This document shows positions 1 to 6,482 of a stretch of 8,287 nucleotides of DNA, one piece after another. Within the stretch, counting starts at the first letter, position 1, and every line of letters begins with the position of its first letter. The stretch is taken from positions 1 through 8,287 of the forward strand of contig CAIUGQ010000433.1 of the NCBI GenBank assembly GCA_903898725.1. Direction: 5' to 3'. The notes under the pieces were generated by a model. That model was not told the DNA's origin, searched no databases, and saw only the letters and a list, made by a program, of their open reading frames with translations. Both the position numbers and the translations under genes were made by a program. The DNA is from an uncultured Burkholderiales bacterium. Lineage in GTDB: Bacteria > Pseudomonadota > Gammaproteobacteria > Burkholderiales > Burkholderiaceae_E.

Positions 1-836
1 GGCCGGCACATGAAGCTCGCATGCAGCCCCTGGCGGCGCGCGATCTGCTTGACGGCACCGCGCAGCAGCACCATCGCGTCGGCCGCCTCGAGCGCCGGCA
101 GCGGCCGGAAGGTGAGCTCGCACTGGCTCGGCCCGAACTCGACCTCGAGCGAGCGCAGCGGCAGGCCCAGGCCCTGCAGGCCTTCGCGCAGCGGTTCGAG
201 CGCCGGCTCGATCTGGTCGTAGCGCAGCTCGGTCAGGTACTGGTAGCCCTGGTGCAGCAGCGCGACCTCGGGCGGCGCGCCCGGCACGCCGGGGGTGCCG
301 GCGTCTGCGGGCGCGAGCTTCGGATCGAGCAGCCGGAACAGGTGGAACTCGACCTCCAGCCCGGCGAGGAAGCCGTGGACGCCGCCGGCAAGGCGCGCCG
401 CCTGCTCGCGCAAGAGCCGTCGGGTGTCGAAGGGGACGGGTCGGCCGTCGTGGAAGTGCAGGTCGCACAGCACCCAGCCGGTGGCGGGCGCCCAGGGCAG
501 GACTCGGAAGCTCGTCGGGTCGGCGACCATCAGCATGTCGGCCGCGCCCTGCATCTCGCGCAGCCCGAAGCCGCCGCCGGCGCTGAACACCGGGAACACC
601 GTGCGATGCGCGGTGTCCTTGGCGAGCAGTGTGGTGGTGACGCCGACGCCGGCGCCGAGCGCGCCCGCGACCTCGCCGGCCATCAGCGTCTTGCCGCGCA
701 CGATCCCGTGCTGGTCGGCGAAGCCGAAGCGCACCGAGTGCAGCCCGCGCTCGGCGATCGTGGCGAGCATGCGCTGCGCGGCGTCGCGCTGCGCGTCGCT
801 CCAGAGGCCGTGACGCTCGACGAAGGAAGGGCTCAT
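1..836 (-). CDS. Glutamine-synthetase-like ligase (possible gamma-glutamyl-amine synthetase), N-terminal part, cut by window edge
   Basis: The first 278 codons of a glutamine synthetase superfamily protein are present; the C-terminal half lies beyond the left edge. Visible features, in order, are a beta-grasp-like N-terminal segment with D-x-x-G-I-x-R-G-K (residues 41-49), the metal-binding pair E161/E163 in LEVEFHLF, a second glutamate motif VEFGPSQCE (E233, E240), and HASFMCRP at the very end, which matches the ATFM-x-KP stretch of the catalytic domain. The family ligates ammonia or an amine to the gamma-carboxylate of glutamate using ATP. The sequence looks closer to the GS-like amine ligases (PuuA or aniline-pathway type) than to housekeeping GlnA, but that is a judgement by eye. 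The start ATG at 836-834 overlaps the stop of the upstream Rieske gene as ATGA and has no strong Shine-Dalgarno of its own, so translation is probably coupled. I infer a substrate amine that is aromatic, from the neighbour. Confidence 0.85.
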   Translation of the reverse strand, partial: MSPSFVERHGLWSDAQRDAAQRMLATIAERGLHSVRFGFADQHGIVRGKTLMAGEVAGALGAGVGVTTTLLAKDTAHRTVFPVFSAGGGFGLREMQGAADMLMVADPTSFRVLPWAPATGWVLCDLHFHDGRPVPFDTRRLLREQAARLAGGVHGFLAGLEVEFHLFRLLDPKLAPADAGTPGVPGAPPEVALLHQGYQYLTELRYDQIEPALEPLREGLQGLGLPLRSLEVEFGPSQCELTFRPLPALEAADAMVLLRGAVKQIARRQGLHASFMCR

Positions 837-2302
837 CGGTCGCGGTGGGCGGGTTCGGGAACGGCGGCGGGGTCGGGTGCGGGGACGAAGCCGGATGCGG
901 CAACGGGGCCGGATGTGGCCAAGGGGCCGGGTGCGGCGATCGCATCCGGTGCGGTCGATGCGACCGGCTCCACCAGCCCCACCGGTGCCCCCGAGGCCAC
1001 CCACCAGTCGCAGCCCGCACGCCTGCGCGCATCGACGTCGCGCCAGTAATGCTGCCAGCCCTCGGGCGCGCACAGGCCGTCGACGGTGACCGGCCCGCGC
1101 AGCCGCGCGGCGGCCTCGGGCTCGAGGATGCCGGGCGGCGTGCCGCCGGCGGCAACGGTGTCGATCGCGCGGTTGAGCAGCCGCCGGTTCGCGCTGATCG
1201 CGCGGTCGCTGGTGGCGAGGTGCTCGCGGGTGCGGTCCTGGATCGGCCCCTGCGATTCGATCGCCCACTGGTCGTGGACGTTGATGTCCTCGCCCATGCC
1301 GGTGTACGTGCGGGTGCGCTGCTCGGCGGGGTCGAAGCCCCACTGGTTGCCGCGGTGCTTGCGCGGGTGGTAGTCGGGCAGCTCGTAGAGCGCCAGGCGC
1401 TGCGCACGCATCGTCGCCTTGTCCACCGGGGCGCCGAAGCTGGTGAAGAACGCGTACCAGTAGTTGTGGGTGTCGTCGACCGGCACGTGGAACTGCATGA
1501 TCGCCATCTCCTGCGACAGCGGGATCACGAAGGCCTGCGGGAACACCAGGTTGGTGATCCGCACGTGCAGCCGGTCGGCGTCGATCTCGCGCAGCGCGGT
1601 CAGGCGCAGCCCGTGCTCGGAGGACTCGACCGAGATCCGGGGCCGGAAGGCCTCGCGCATCACGCGGGTCATCGGGATCGACGAGTCGGCGGAGGCGCTG
1701 CGGAACTGCTTGCCGTAGGCCGCGGACGGGTCCTCGTCCTCGAAGAAGCGGTGCAGGAACGAGGCGTGCGCCGGGTCGATGCCGACCTCGAGCGCCTGCA
1801 GCCAGTTGCACTCGATCCAGCCCTTGAACGCGAAGACGTGCGAGTCGGGCGCGACGAAGGGATCGAGGGCCGGGAACGGCGGCGGCTCGCCGGGGCCGAG
1901 GTAGCCCCAGATCGCGCCCGCACGCTCGACGACCGGGTAGGCGCGCTGGCGCAGCCGTGTCAGCAGCGGCGAGTCGTCGGGCTCGGCGGGCGCCTCGCGC
2001 AGCCGCCCCTCGATGTCGAACAGCCAGCCGTGGAACGGGCAGCGCAGGCCGCCGTCCTCGAGCCGCCCGTAGGCGAGGTCGGCACCGCGGTGCGGGCAGT
2101 CCCGGTCGACGAGGCCGAGCCGGCCGCGATCGTCGCGGAACAGCACCAAGTCCTGGCCGAGGACCTTCACCGGACGCAGCGGCCGCTCGCCCTCGAGTTC
2201 CTCGCGCAGCGCGACCGGCTGCCAATAGCGCCGCAGCAGCGCCCCGGCCGGCGTGCCGGGGCCGGTGCGCGTGATGCGGTCGTTCTGCTCGGCGCTGATC
2301 AT
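833..2302 (-). CDS. Rieske non-haem iron aromatic ring oxygenase, alpha subunit (phthalate 4,5-dioxygenase type)
   Basis: A 489-residue oxygenase component. The Rieske [2Fe-2S] motif is complete: C69-x-H71, sixteen residues, then C88-x2-H91. The mononuclear iron site is visible as D176-x2-H179-x4-H184, with a third carboxylate ligand probably at D339 or D344 in the GEDINVHDQW stretch. The following region (ESQGPIQDRTREHL, about 349-362) is typical of the phthalate 4,5-dioxygenase-like group, which works as a homo-oligomer without a small beta subunit and receives electrons from a separate reductase. No reductase gene is present here. Members hydroxylate or demethylate aromatic carboxylates and related compounds in the cytoplasm. 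The start ATG at 2302-2300 has an AGGAG Shine-Dalgarno 8 bases upstream. After about residue 445 the family fold ends and an Ala/Pro-rich hexapeptide-repeat tail follows. It is transcribed divergently from pcaB and overlaps the glutamine-synthetase-like gene by four bases. The exact substrate is unknown. Confidence 0.93.
   Translation of the reverse strand: MISAEQNDRITRTGPGTPAGALLRRYWQPVALREELEGERPLRPVKVLGQDLVLFRDDRGRLGLVDRDCPHRGADLAYGRLEDGGLRCPFHGWLFDIEGRLREAPAEPDDSPLLTRLRQRAYPVVERAGAIWGYLGPGEPPPFPALDPFVAPDSHVFAFKGWIECNWLQALEVGIDPAHASFLHRFFEDEDPSAAYGKQFRSASADSSIPMTRVMREAFRPRISVESSEHGLRLTALREIDADRLHVRITNLVFPQAFVIPLSQEMAIMQFHVPVDDTHNYWYAFFTSFGAPVDKATMRAQRLALYELPDYHPRKHRGNQWGFDPAEQRTRTYTGMGEDINVHDQWAIESQGPIQDRTREHLATSDRAISANRRLLNRAIDTVAAGGTPPGILEPEAAARLRGPVTVDGLCAPEGWQHYWRDVDARRRAGCDWWVASGAPVGLVEPVASTAPDAIAAPGPLATSGPVAASGFVPAPDPAAVPEPAHRDR
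845..952 (-). repeat. Six degenerate 18-bp units encoding a hexapeptide-repeat tail
   Basis: The C-terminal end of the Rieske oxygenase (residues 451-486) reads as six consecutive hexapeptides: APDAIA, APGPLA, TSGPVA, ASGFVP, APDPAA, VPEPAH. The loose consensus is [AT]-[PS]-[GD]-P-[LVA]-A. The DNA shows the same 18-base period on the plus strand as G-rich units around GCCGGATGCGG, GCCGGATGTGG and GCCGGGTGCGG. It is likely a disordered tail that grew by repeat expansion; no function can be assigned. Confidence 0.7.
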
Positions 2303-2310
2303 CGCGGCGT

Positions 2311-2315
2311 CTCCT
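2311..2315 (-). promoter_or_regulatory. Ribosome binding site of the Rieske oxygenase gene
   Basis: The minus strand carries AGGAG (plus-strand ctcct) with an 8-base spacer to the ATG at 2302-2300. This is close to the ideal arrangement and fixes the start of the oxygenase gene. Confidence 0.8.
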
Positions 2316-2317
2316 GG

Positions 2318-2330
2318 GGCACGTCGTGCC
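2318..2330. promoter_or_regulatory. Perfect 13-bp palindrome in the divergent intergenic region (candidate operator)
   Basis: GGCACG-T-CGTGCC is a perfect inverted repeat with 6-base arms and a single central base, located immediately upstream of the Shine-Dalgarno of the Rieske gene. Its position in the leader or near the start of transcription would suit a repressor or activator site. A one-base loop makes a stable RNA hairpin unlikely, which favours a DNA-level site. No regulator gene is present in the window to pair with it, and in such GC-rich DNA a chance palindrome remains possible. Confidence 0.4.
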
Positions 2331-2338
2331 GCCGGGGA

Positions 2339-2344
2339 ATTCTA
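2339..2344 (-). promoter_or_regulatory. Possible -10 box for the Rieske / glutamine-synthetase-like operon
   Basis: The minus strand reads TAGAAT, five of six matches to TATAAT, in an unusually AT-rich spot (gaattctag) of the otherwise GC-rich intergenic region. Transcription would begin near 2332, just before the 13-bp palindrome. I see no convincing -35 hexamer at 16-18 bases, so an activator would be needed or the match is chance. Confidence 0.25.
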
Positions 2345-2429
2345 GCGTGCGCGGGCTTGCGCGCCGCGCCGCACCGAGGCGATGATTCGGCGCCCCGCGG
2401 GCCGTCCCGCACTCCTCGGCCCGGACGAC

Positions 2430-3830
2430 ATGAGCAACACCCTTAGCGGACTCTTCGCGAGCGAGCCCGTCTCGCGCCACTTCGACGACGCCGCACTGCT
2501 CGCGGCAATGGCCCGCTTCGAGGCGGCGCTGGCCGCCGCGCAGGCCGACGCAGGCATCGTGCCGCGCACCGCCGCCGTGCGCATCGAGGCAGTCTGCGCG
2601 GCCCGCTTCGGGCCGGCCGCGTCGATCAGGGACGCGGCCGCCGGCGCCGACCCCTTCGCGCCGGGCGCACTGGCCGCCGCCGCCCGCCGCGCCGGCACGC
2701 TCGCGATTCCGTTCGTGCAGGCACTCACCGAGGCGGTCGGTCGCGAGGACGCCGAGGCCGCACGCTGGGTGCACTGGGGCGCGACCAGCCAGGACGTGGC
2801 CGACACGGCGCTGGCCCTCGCGGCCGCGGCGGCCGGCGCCGAGCTCCAGGCCCAGCTCGCCCGAGCCGGCGACGCGCTGGCCCGCCTGGCCGACGTGCAC
2901 CGCACGACGACGATCACCGGCCGCACGCTGCTGCAGCCGGCCACGCCGGTGCCCTTCGGCTGGAAGCTCGCCTGCTGGCTGTCGCCGCTGGTGCGCTCGC
3001 GAGCCGGCCTGGCCGCCGCGCTCGAGGCCGCCCGCGTGCTGCAGTTCGGCGGCGCGAGCGGCATCCGGGCCGCGCTCGGCGGGCGTGGCGACGCGGTGGC
3101 CGAGGCACTCGCCGCGCGGCTGGGCCTCGCCGCGCCGGCGATCTCCTGGCACGGCAGCCGTGACCGCGTCGCGCGCCTGGGCGCCGAGCTCGGGCTGCTC
3201 GCCGGCGCGATGGCGCGGATCGGCCGCGACGTCTCGCTGCTGATGCAGGGCGAAGTGGCCGAGGTGTTCGAGCCCGGCGGCACCGGCCGCGGCGGCTCCT
3301 CGGCGATGCCGCACAAGCGCAACCCGGTCGCCTCGATGCTCGCCCTGCAGGCGGGGCTGCGCGCGCCCGGCCTGGTCGCGACCCTGCTCGCGCAGCTGCC
3401 CGGCGAGCACGAGCGCGGCCTCGGCACCTGGCAGGCGGACTGGTGGACGATCGGAGCGCTCTTCGAGTGCGCGGGCAGCGCGACCGCGGCCATCGGCGAG
3501 GCGCTCGAGGGGCTGCAGGTCGATGCCGACGCGATGCGCGCGAACCTCGAGCGCACCGGCGGCTTCGTCTACGCCGAGGCGGTCACCCTCGCGCTGGCCG
3601 GCACGCTCGGACGGCCCGCCGCGCAGGCGCAGATGGAGCGGCTGTGCCGCGACGCGATCGACCGCGGCGAGCCGCTGCGCGAGGCGCTCGCGCGGGCCCG
3701 TGGGGCGAGCCCGGTGCTGGCGGCCGCGCTGCCCGAAGGCATGCTCGATGCGCTCTTCGATCCGCAGGCCCAGCGCGGCGACGCCGACGCGATGATCGAC
3801 GGCACGCTCGCGCAGTGGCGCGCCGGCTGA
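2430..3830 (+). CDS. pcaB: 3-carboxy-cis,cis-muconate cycloisomerase
   Basis: A 466-residue member of the fumarase/aspartase superfamily, close to the usual length of about 450 for PcaB. It converts 3-carboxy-cis,cis-muconate to 4-carboxymuconolactone, the second step of the protocatechuate branch of the beta-ketoadipate pathway. The superfamily signature GSSAMPHKRNP lies at residues 289-299. Other conserved blocks are HWGATSQDV (115-123) and GRTLLQPATPVPFG (164-177). The N-terminal LFASEPVSRHFDD followed by FEAALAAAQAD is typical of PcaB. I chose the ATG at 2430 because the family pattern begins there. An in-frame ATG at 2382 would add 16 unrelated residues, and its only GAGG lies 2 bases away, too close to serve. 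The start at 2430 also lacks a clear Shine-Dalgarno, so the start is less sure than the identity. It is the first gene of the rightward cluster and is divergent from the Rieske gene. A paralogue acting on another substituted muconate cannot be excluded. Confidence 0.92.
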   Translation: MSNTLSGLFASEPVSRHFDDAALLAAMARFEAALAAAQADAGIVPRTAAVRIEAVCAARFGPAASIRDAAAGADPFAPGALAAAARRAGTLAIPFVQALTEAVGREDAEAARWVHWGATSQDVADTALALAAAAAGAELQAQLARAGDALARLADVHRTTTITGRTLLQPATPVPFGWKLACWLSPLVRSRAGLAAALEAARVLQFGGASGIRAALGGRGDAVAEALAARLGLAAPAISWHGSRDRVARLGAELGLLAGAMARIGRDVSLLMQGEVAEVFEPGGTGRGGSSAMPHKRNPVASMLALQAGLRAPGLVATLLAQLPGEHERGLGTWQADWWTIGALFECAGSATAAIGEALEGLQVDADAMRANLERTGGFVYAEAVTLALAGTLGRPAAQAQMERLCRDAIDRGEPLREALARARGASPVLAAALPEGMLDALFDPQAQRGDADAMIDGTLAQWRAG

Positions 3831-3863
3831 GCGGGGCGCCCGTCGCCGGCCGCGCGCCGACCC

Positions 3864-3872
3864 TGAGATAAT
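3864..3872 (+). promoter_or_regulatory. Candidate extended -10 promoter upstream of pcaDC
   Basis: TGAGATAAT fits the extended -10 pattern TG-n-TATAAT (GATAAT, five of six) and sits 34 bases before the pcaDC start in a 76-base gap after pcaB. No -35 hexamer is evident, which is acceptable for an extended -10 promoter. It would let pcaDC and the downstream genes be expressed separately from pcaB. Based on sequence match only. Confidence 0.4.
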
Positions 3873-3906
3873 CGCCGCGCCCCATTCCCGAACGACACGA
3901 GACACC

Positions 3907-5166
3907 ATGCCCTTCGTCACCCATGCCGGCGCCCGCCTCTACTGGCGCCGCGACGGCGACCCCGCCCTGCCGCCGCTGGTGCTGGTCAATTCCCTAGGCA
4001 CCGACCACTGCCTGTGGGACCCGGTGATGCCGCGCCTGGTGGACTTCTTCCATGTGATCCGCATGGACATGCGCGGCCACGGCGCCTCCGATGCCCCGGC
4101 TGCCGAGTACACCGTCGAACTGCTGGCGCGCGACGTGCTGGCGGTCGCCGACGCCGCCGGCCTGGAGACCTTCGACTGCTGCGGCATCTCGCTCGGCGGC
4201 ATGATCGGCCAGTGGATCGGCCTGAACGCGGGCGAGCGGCTGCGTCGCCTCGTCCTGTGCAACACCACCGGCCGGGCCGATCCGGCGCCGCAGGTCACGC
4301 GGATCGCGACCGTGAAGGCGCAGGGCATGGCGGCGGTGATCGACACCGTGCTCGGGCGCTTCTTCACCGACCGGTTCCGAGCCCGCGGCACCGCCCACCT
4401 GCACTCGGTCGCGCAGACCGTGCTCGCGCTCGATCCGGCGGGCTACGCCGGCTGCTGCGCCGCCGTTCGCGACCATGACCTGCTCGCGCAGCTGTCCGCG
4501 ATCGACGTGCCGACCACCGTCGTCGTCGGCCGCCACGACCTCTCCACGCCGCCCGCGATGGGCGAGGCGATCGCCGCCGCGATCCCCGGCGCGCGGCTCG
4601 TCGAGCTCGACTGCGCGCACATCCCTCACTCCGAAGATCCGCCCGCCTTCGTCGCGATGCTGATGACCGCGCTCGAGCCGCAGCGCGCGCAGGCCGAGCC
4701 CCTGCCCGGGGCGCACCTCGCCAGCGGCGCGCTGCCCGCGGGCGTGGCGCCGGTGACCGGGGTCGGCGCGCATGCCACGCTCGTCGAGCAGTACCAGCGC
4801 GGCATCGCGCGCCGCAAGCAGGCGCTGGGCGAGGCCTACGTGACGGCCCGCGTGGAGAAGGCCGATCCGTTCACCGCCGAGTTCCAGAACATGATCACCC
4901 GCTGGGCCTGGCAGGACGTCTGGACGCGACCAGTCTTCGACGACCGCACGCGCCGGCTGATCGTGCTGGCGATCACCTCGTCGCTCGCCCGGTGGGAGGA
5001 GTTCCGCCTGCACGCGAAGGCCGGGCTCGACCGCGAGCTGTCGCCGACCGAGCTCAAGGAGCTGCTGCAGCAGGCCGCGATCTATGCCGGGGTGCCGACC
5101 GCGGTCAGCGGATTCAAGATGGCGTCGGAGCTGCTCGCCGAGCGCGAAGCCGCCCGCAAGGCATGA
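3907..5166 (+). CDS. pcaDC: Fused 3-oxoadipate enol-lactonase / 4-carboxymuconolactone decarboxylase
   Basis: A 419-residue two-domain fusion for two adjacent steps of protocatechuate degradation. Residues 1-257 are an alpha/beta hydrolase (PcaD) with the nucleophile S95 in GISLGG, acid D211 in GRHDLSTP and base H238 in CAHIP; this domain hydrolyses 3-oxoadipate enol-lactone to 3-oxoadipate. Residues about 290-411 are a 4-carboxymuconolactone decarboxylase (PcaC) with the family blocks ITRWAWQDVWTRP, E364/E365...H369 and QQAAIYAGVPTA. The two are joined by an Ala/Pro/Gly-rich linker (about 258-289). In reaction order PcaC acts before PcaD, so the lactone intermediate could pass between domains. 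Such fusions are best known from actinobacteria (PcaL) and also occur in some Burkholderiales. The ATG at 3907 has only a weak GAGA upstream. The stop overlaps an ATG (ATGA, 5163-5166) in the frame of the next gene. Confidence 0.94.
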   Translation: MPFVTHAGARLYWRRDGDPALPPLVLVNSLGTDHCLWDPVMPRLVDFFHVIRMDMRGHGASDAPAAEYTVELLARDVLAVADAAGLETFDCCGISLGGMIGQWIGLNAGERLRRLVLCNTTGRADPAPQVTRIATVKAQGMAAVIDTVLGRFFTDRFRARGTAHLHSVAQTVLALDPAGYAGCCAAVRDHDLLAQLSAIDVPTTVVVGRHDLSTPPAMGEAIAAAIPGARLVELDCAHIPHSEDPPAFVAMLMTALEPQRAQAEPLPGAHLASGALPAGVAPVTGVGAHATLVEQYQRGIARRKQALGEAYVTARVEKADPFTAEFQNMITRWAWQDVWTRPVFDDRTRRLIVLAITSSLARWEEFRLHAKAGLDRELSPTELKELLQQAAIYAGVPTAVSGFKMASELLAEREAARKA

Positions 5167-5188
5167 CGACGATCACCGGGACGACGAC

Positions 5189-5193
5189 GGAGG
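5189..5193 (+). promoter_or_regulatory. Ribosome binding site deciding the start of the flavin monooxygenase
   Basis: GGAGG lies 5 bases before the ATG at 5199. It favours this start over the in-frame ATG at 5163 that overlaps the pcaDC stop and would add 12 Thr-rich residues with no family resemblance. Confidence 0.7.
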
Positions 5194-5198
5194 CGGAC

Positions 5199-6482
5199 AT
5201 GGAGACGAGGAACGACGGCATCGAGACGGTCGACGTCGCGATCGTGGGCGGCGGCATCGGTGGCCTGGCGGCCGCGCTGTCGCTGCATGCGAAGGGCATC
5301 GGCTGCACGGTGTTCGAGGCGGTCGAGCAGGTCCGCCCGCTGGGCGTGGGCATCAACCTGCTGCCGCACTCGGTGCGCGTGCTGGCCGGGCTCGGCCTGC
5401 AGCCGCTGCTGGCGGCGACCGGCGTCGAGACCGCCGAGCTCGCCTTCCACAACAAGCACGGCCAGCTGATCTGGTCGGAGCCGCGCGGACTCGCGGGCGG
5501 CTACGCGTTCCCGCAGTTCTCGATCCATCGCGGCGAGCTGCAGATGCTGCTGTTCGAGGCGGCCCGCACGCGGCTGCCCGAAGGCGCGATCCGCACCGCG
5601 CATGCGCTCGCGGGCTTCGAGGACCGCGGCGACCACGTGCTGCTGCACTTCGTCGACCGGGCCGGCACGCCGCGCCCGCCGGTGCGCGCCCGCGCGGTCA
5701 TCGGCGCCGACGGCATCCATTCGGTCGTGCGTCGCACGTTCTTTCCGGACGAAGGTCCGGCGCGCTTCTCCGGCCGGATCCTGTGGCGCGCCACGACCCG
5801 CGCGAAGCCCTTCCTCACCGGCCGCTCGATGATCCAGGCCGGGCACCAGGACCAGAAGTTCGTCTGCTATCCGATCCAGCGCGAACCGGACGCCGACGGC
5901 CTGAAGACGATCAACTGGATCGCCGAGCTGACCGTGCCCGCGGGCACGATGCCGGCCCGCGAGGACTGGAACAAGAAGGTCGACAAGTCGGTGTTCCGCG
6001 AGCCGTTCGCCGGCTGGCGCTTCGACTGGCTCGACATCGCCGCCCTCATCGACGGCGCCGAGTCGATCTACGAGTTCCCGATGGTCGACCGCGACCCGCT
6101 GCCGCGCTGGACGCACGGCCGCGTCACGCTGCTCGGCGACGCCGCGCACCCGATGTACCCGATCGGCAGCAACGGCGCCTCGCAGGGCATCCTCGACGCC
6201 GAGGCGATGGCCGAAGCGATGGCGCACGCCGGCTTCCCGGCCCGAGGCGCCGATCCCGCCGAGGCGTTCGCCCGCTACGAGGCCGCGCGCCGCGAGACGA
6301 CCGGCAAGATCGTGCTGTCGAACCGGCAGAACGGGCCCGACCAGGTGATGCAGATCGCCGAGGAGCGCGCACCGCAGGGCTTCGCCCACATCCACGACGT
6401 GATCCCGCGCGAGGAGCTCGAGGCGATCTCGGCGCGCTACAAGCAGCTCGCCGGCTTCTCGCGGGAGCATGTGAACCGATGA
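5199..6482 (+). CDS. PhzS-like FAD-dependent aromatic monooxygenase
   Basis: A 427-residue single-component flavoprotein hydroxylase of the group A (p-hydroxybenzoate/salicylate hydroxylase) fold. It shows the FAD-binding GxGxxG (VGGGIGG, 16-22), the DG motif (VIGADGIHS, 167-175) and the GD motif (LLGDAAHPMYPIG, 311-323). The blocks RPLGVGIN (46-53), IWSEPRG (91-97), SIHRGELQM (108-116) and PMVDRDPLP (294-302) match, as I remember it, the phenazine-modifying enzyme PhzS from pseudomonads much better than salicylate hydroxylase. The reaction should be NAD(P)H- and O2-dependent hydroxylation, possibly oxidative decarboxylation, of an aromatic acid or heterocycle; the substrate is unknown. The start at 5199 is set by GGAGG; the alternative at 5163 would give 439 residues. 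The stop overlaps the HAD gene start as ATGA. A hydroxylase is not needed for classical protocatechuate breakdown, so this enzyme probably feeds a substrate into the pathway or handles a side product. Confidence 0.9.
   Translation: METRNDGIETVDVAIVGGGIGGLAAALSLHAKGIGCTVFEAVEQVRPLGVGINLLPHSVRVLAGLGLQPLLAATGVETAELAFHNKHGQLIWSEPRGLAGGYAFPQFSIHRGELQMLLFEAARTRLPEGAIRTAHALAGFEDRGDHVLLHFVDRAGTPRPPVRARAVIGADGIHSVVRRTFFPDEGPARFSGRILWRATTRAKPFLTGRSMIQAGHQDQKFVCYPIQREPDADGLKTINWIAELTVPAGTMPAREDWNKKVDKSVFREPFAGWRFDWLDIAALIDGAESIYEFPMVDRDPLPRWTHGRVTLLGDAAHPMYPIGSNGASQGILDAEAMAEAMAHAGFPARGADPAEAFARYEAARRETTGKIVLSNRQNGPDQVMQIAEERAPQGFAHIHDVIPREELEAISARYKQLAGFSREHVNR

Noticed and set aside
21..1049. A 342-codon plus-strand frame at the left edge
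   Set aside because: It crosses the junction of the GS-like and Rieske genes on the opposite strand and shows no domain. It is a shadow caused by GC-rich codons.
2382..2429. Upstream ATG for pcaB adding 16 residues
   Set aside because: The added residues do not resemble PcaB N-termini, and the only GAGG lies 2 bases from the ATG; family alignment favours 2430.
845..2446. A 533-codon open frame on the plus strand opposite the Rieske gene
   Set aside because: It is antisense to a gene with full Rieske and iron-site motifs. Its translation is Arg/Gly/Val-rich with no recognisable domain; long antisense frames are expected at this GC content.
5082..6470. A 462-codon open frame on the minus strand opposite the flavin monooxygenase
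   Set aside because: Low-complexity Arg/Ala/Asp/Val composition with no motif, fully antisense to a clear flavoprotein gene.
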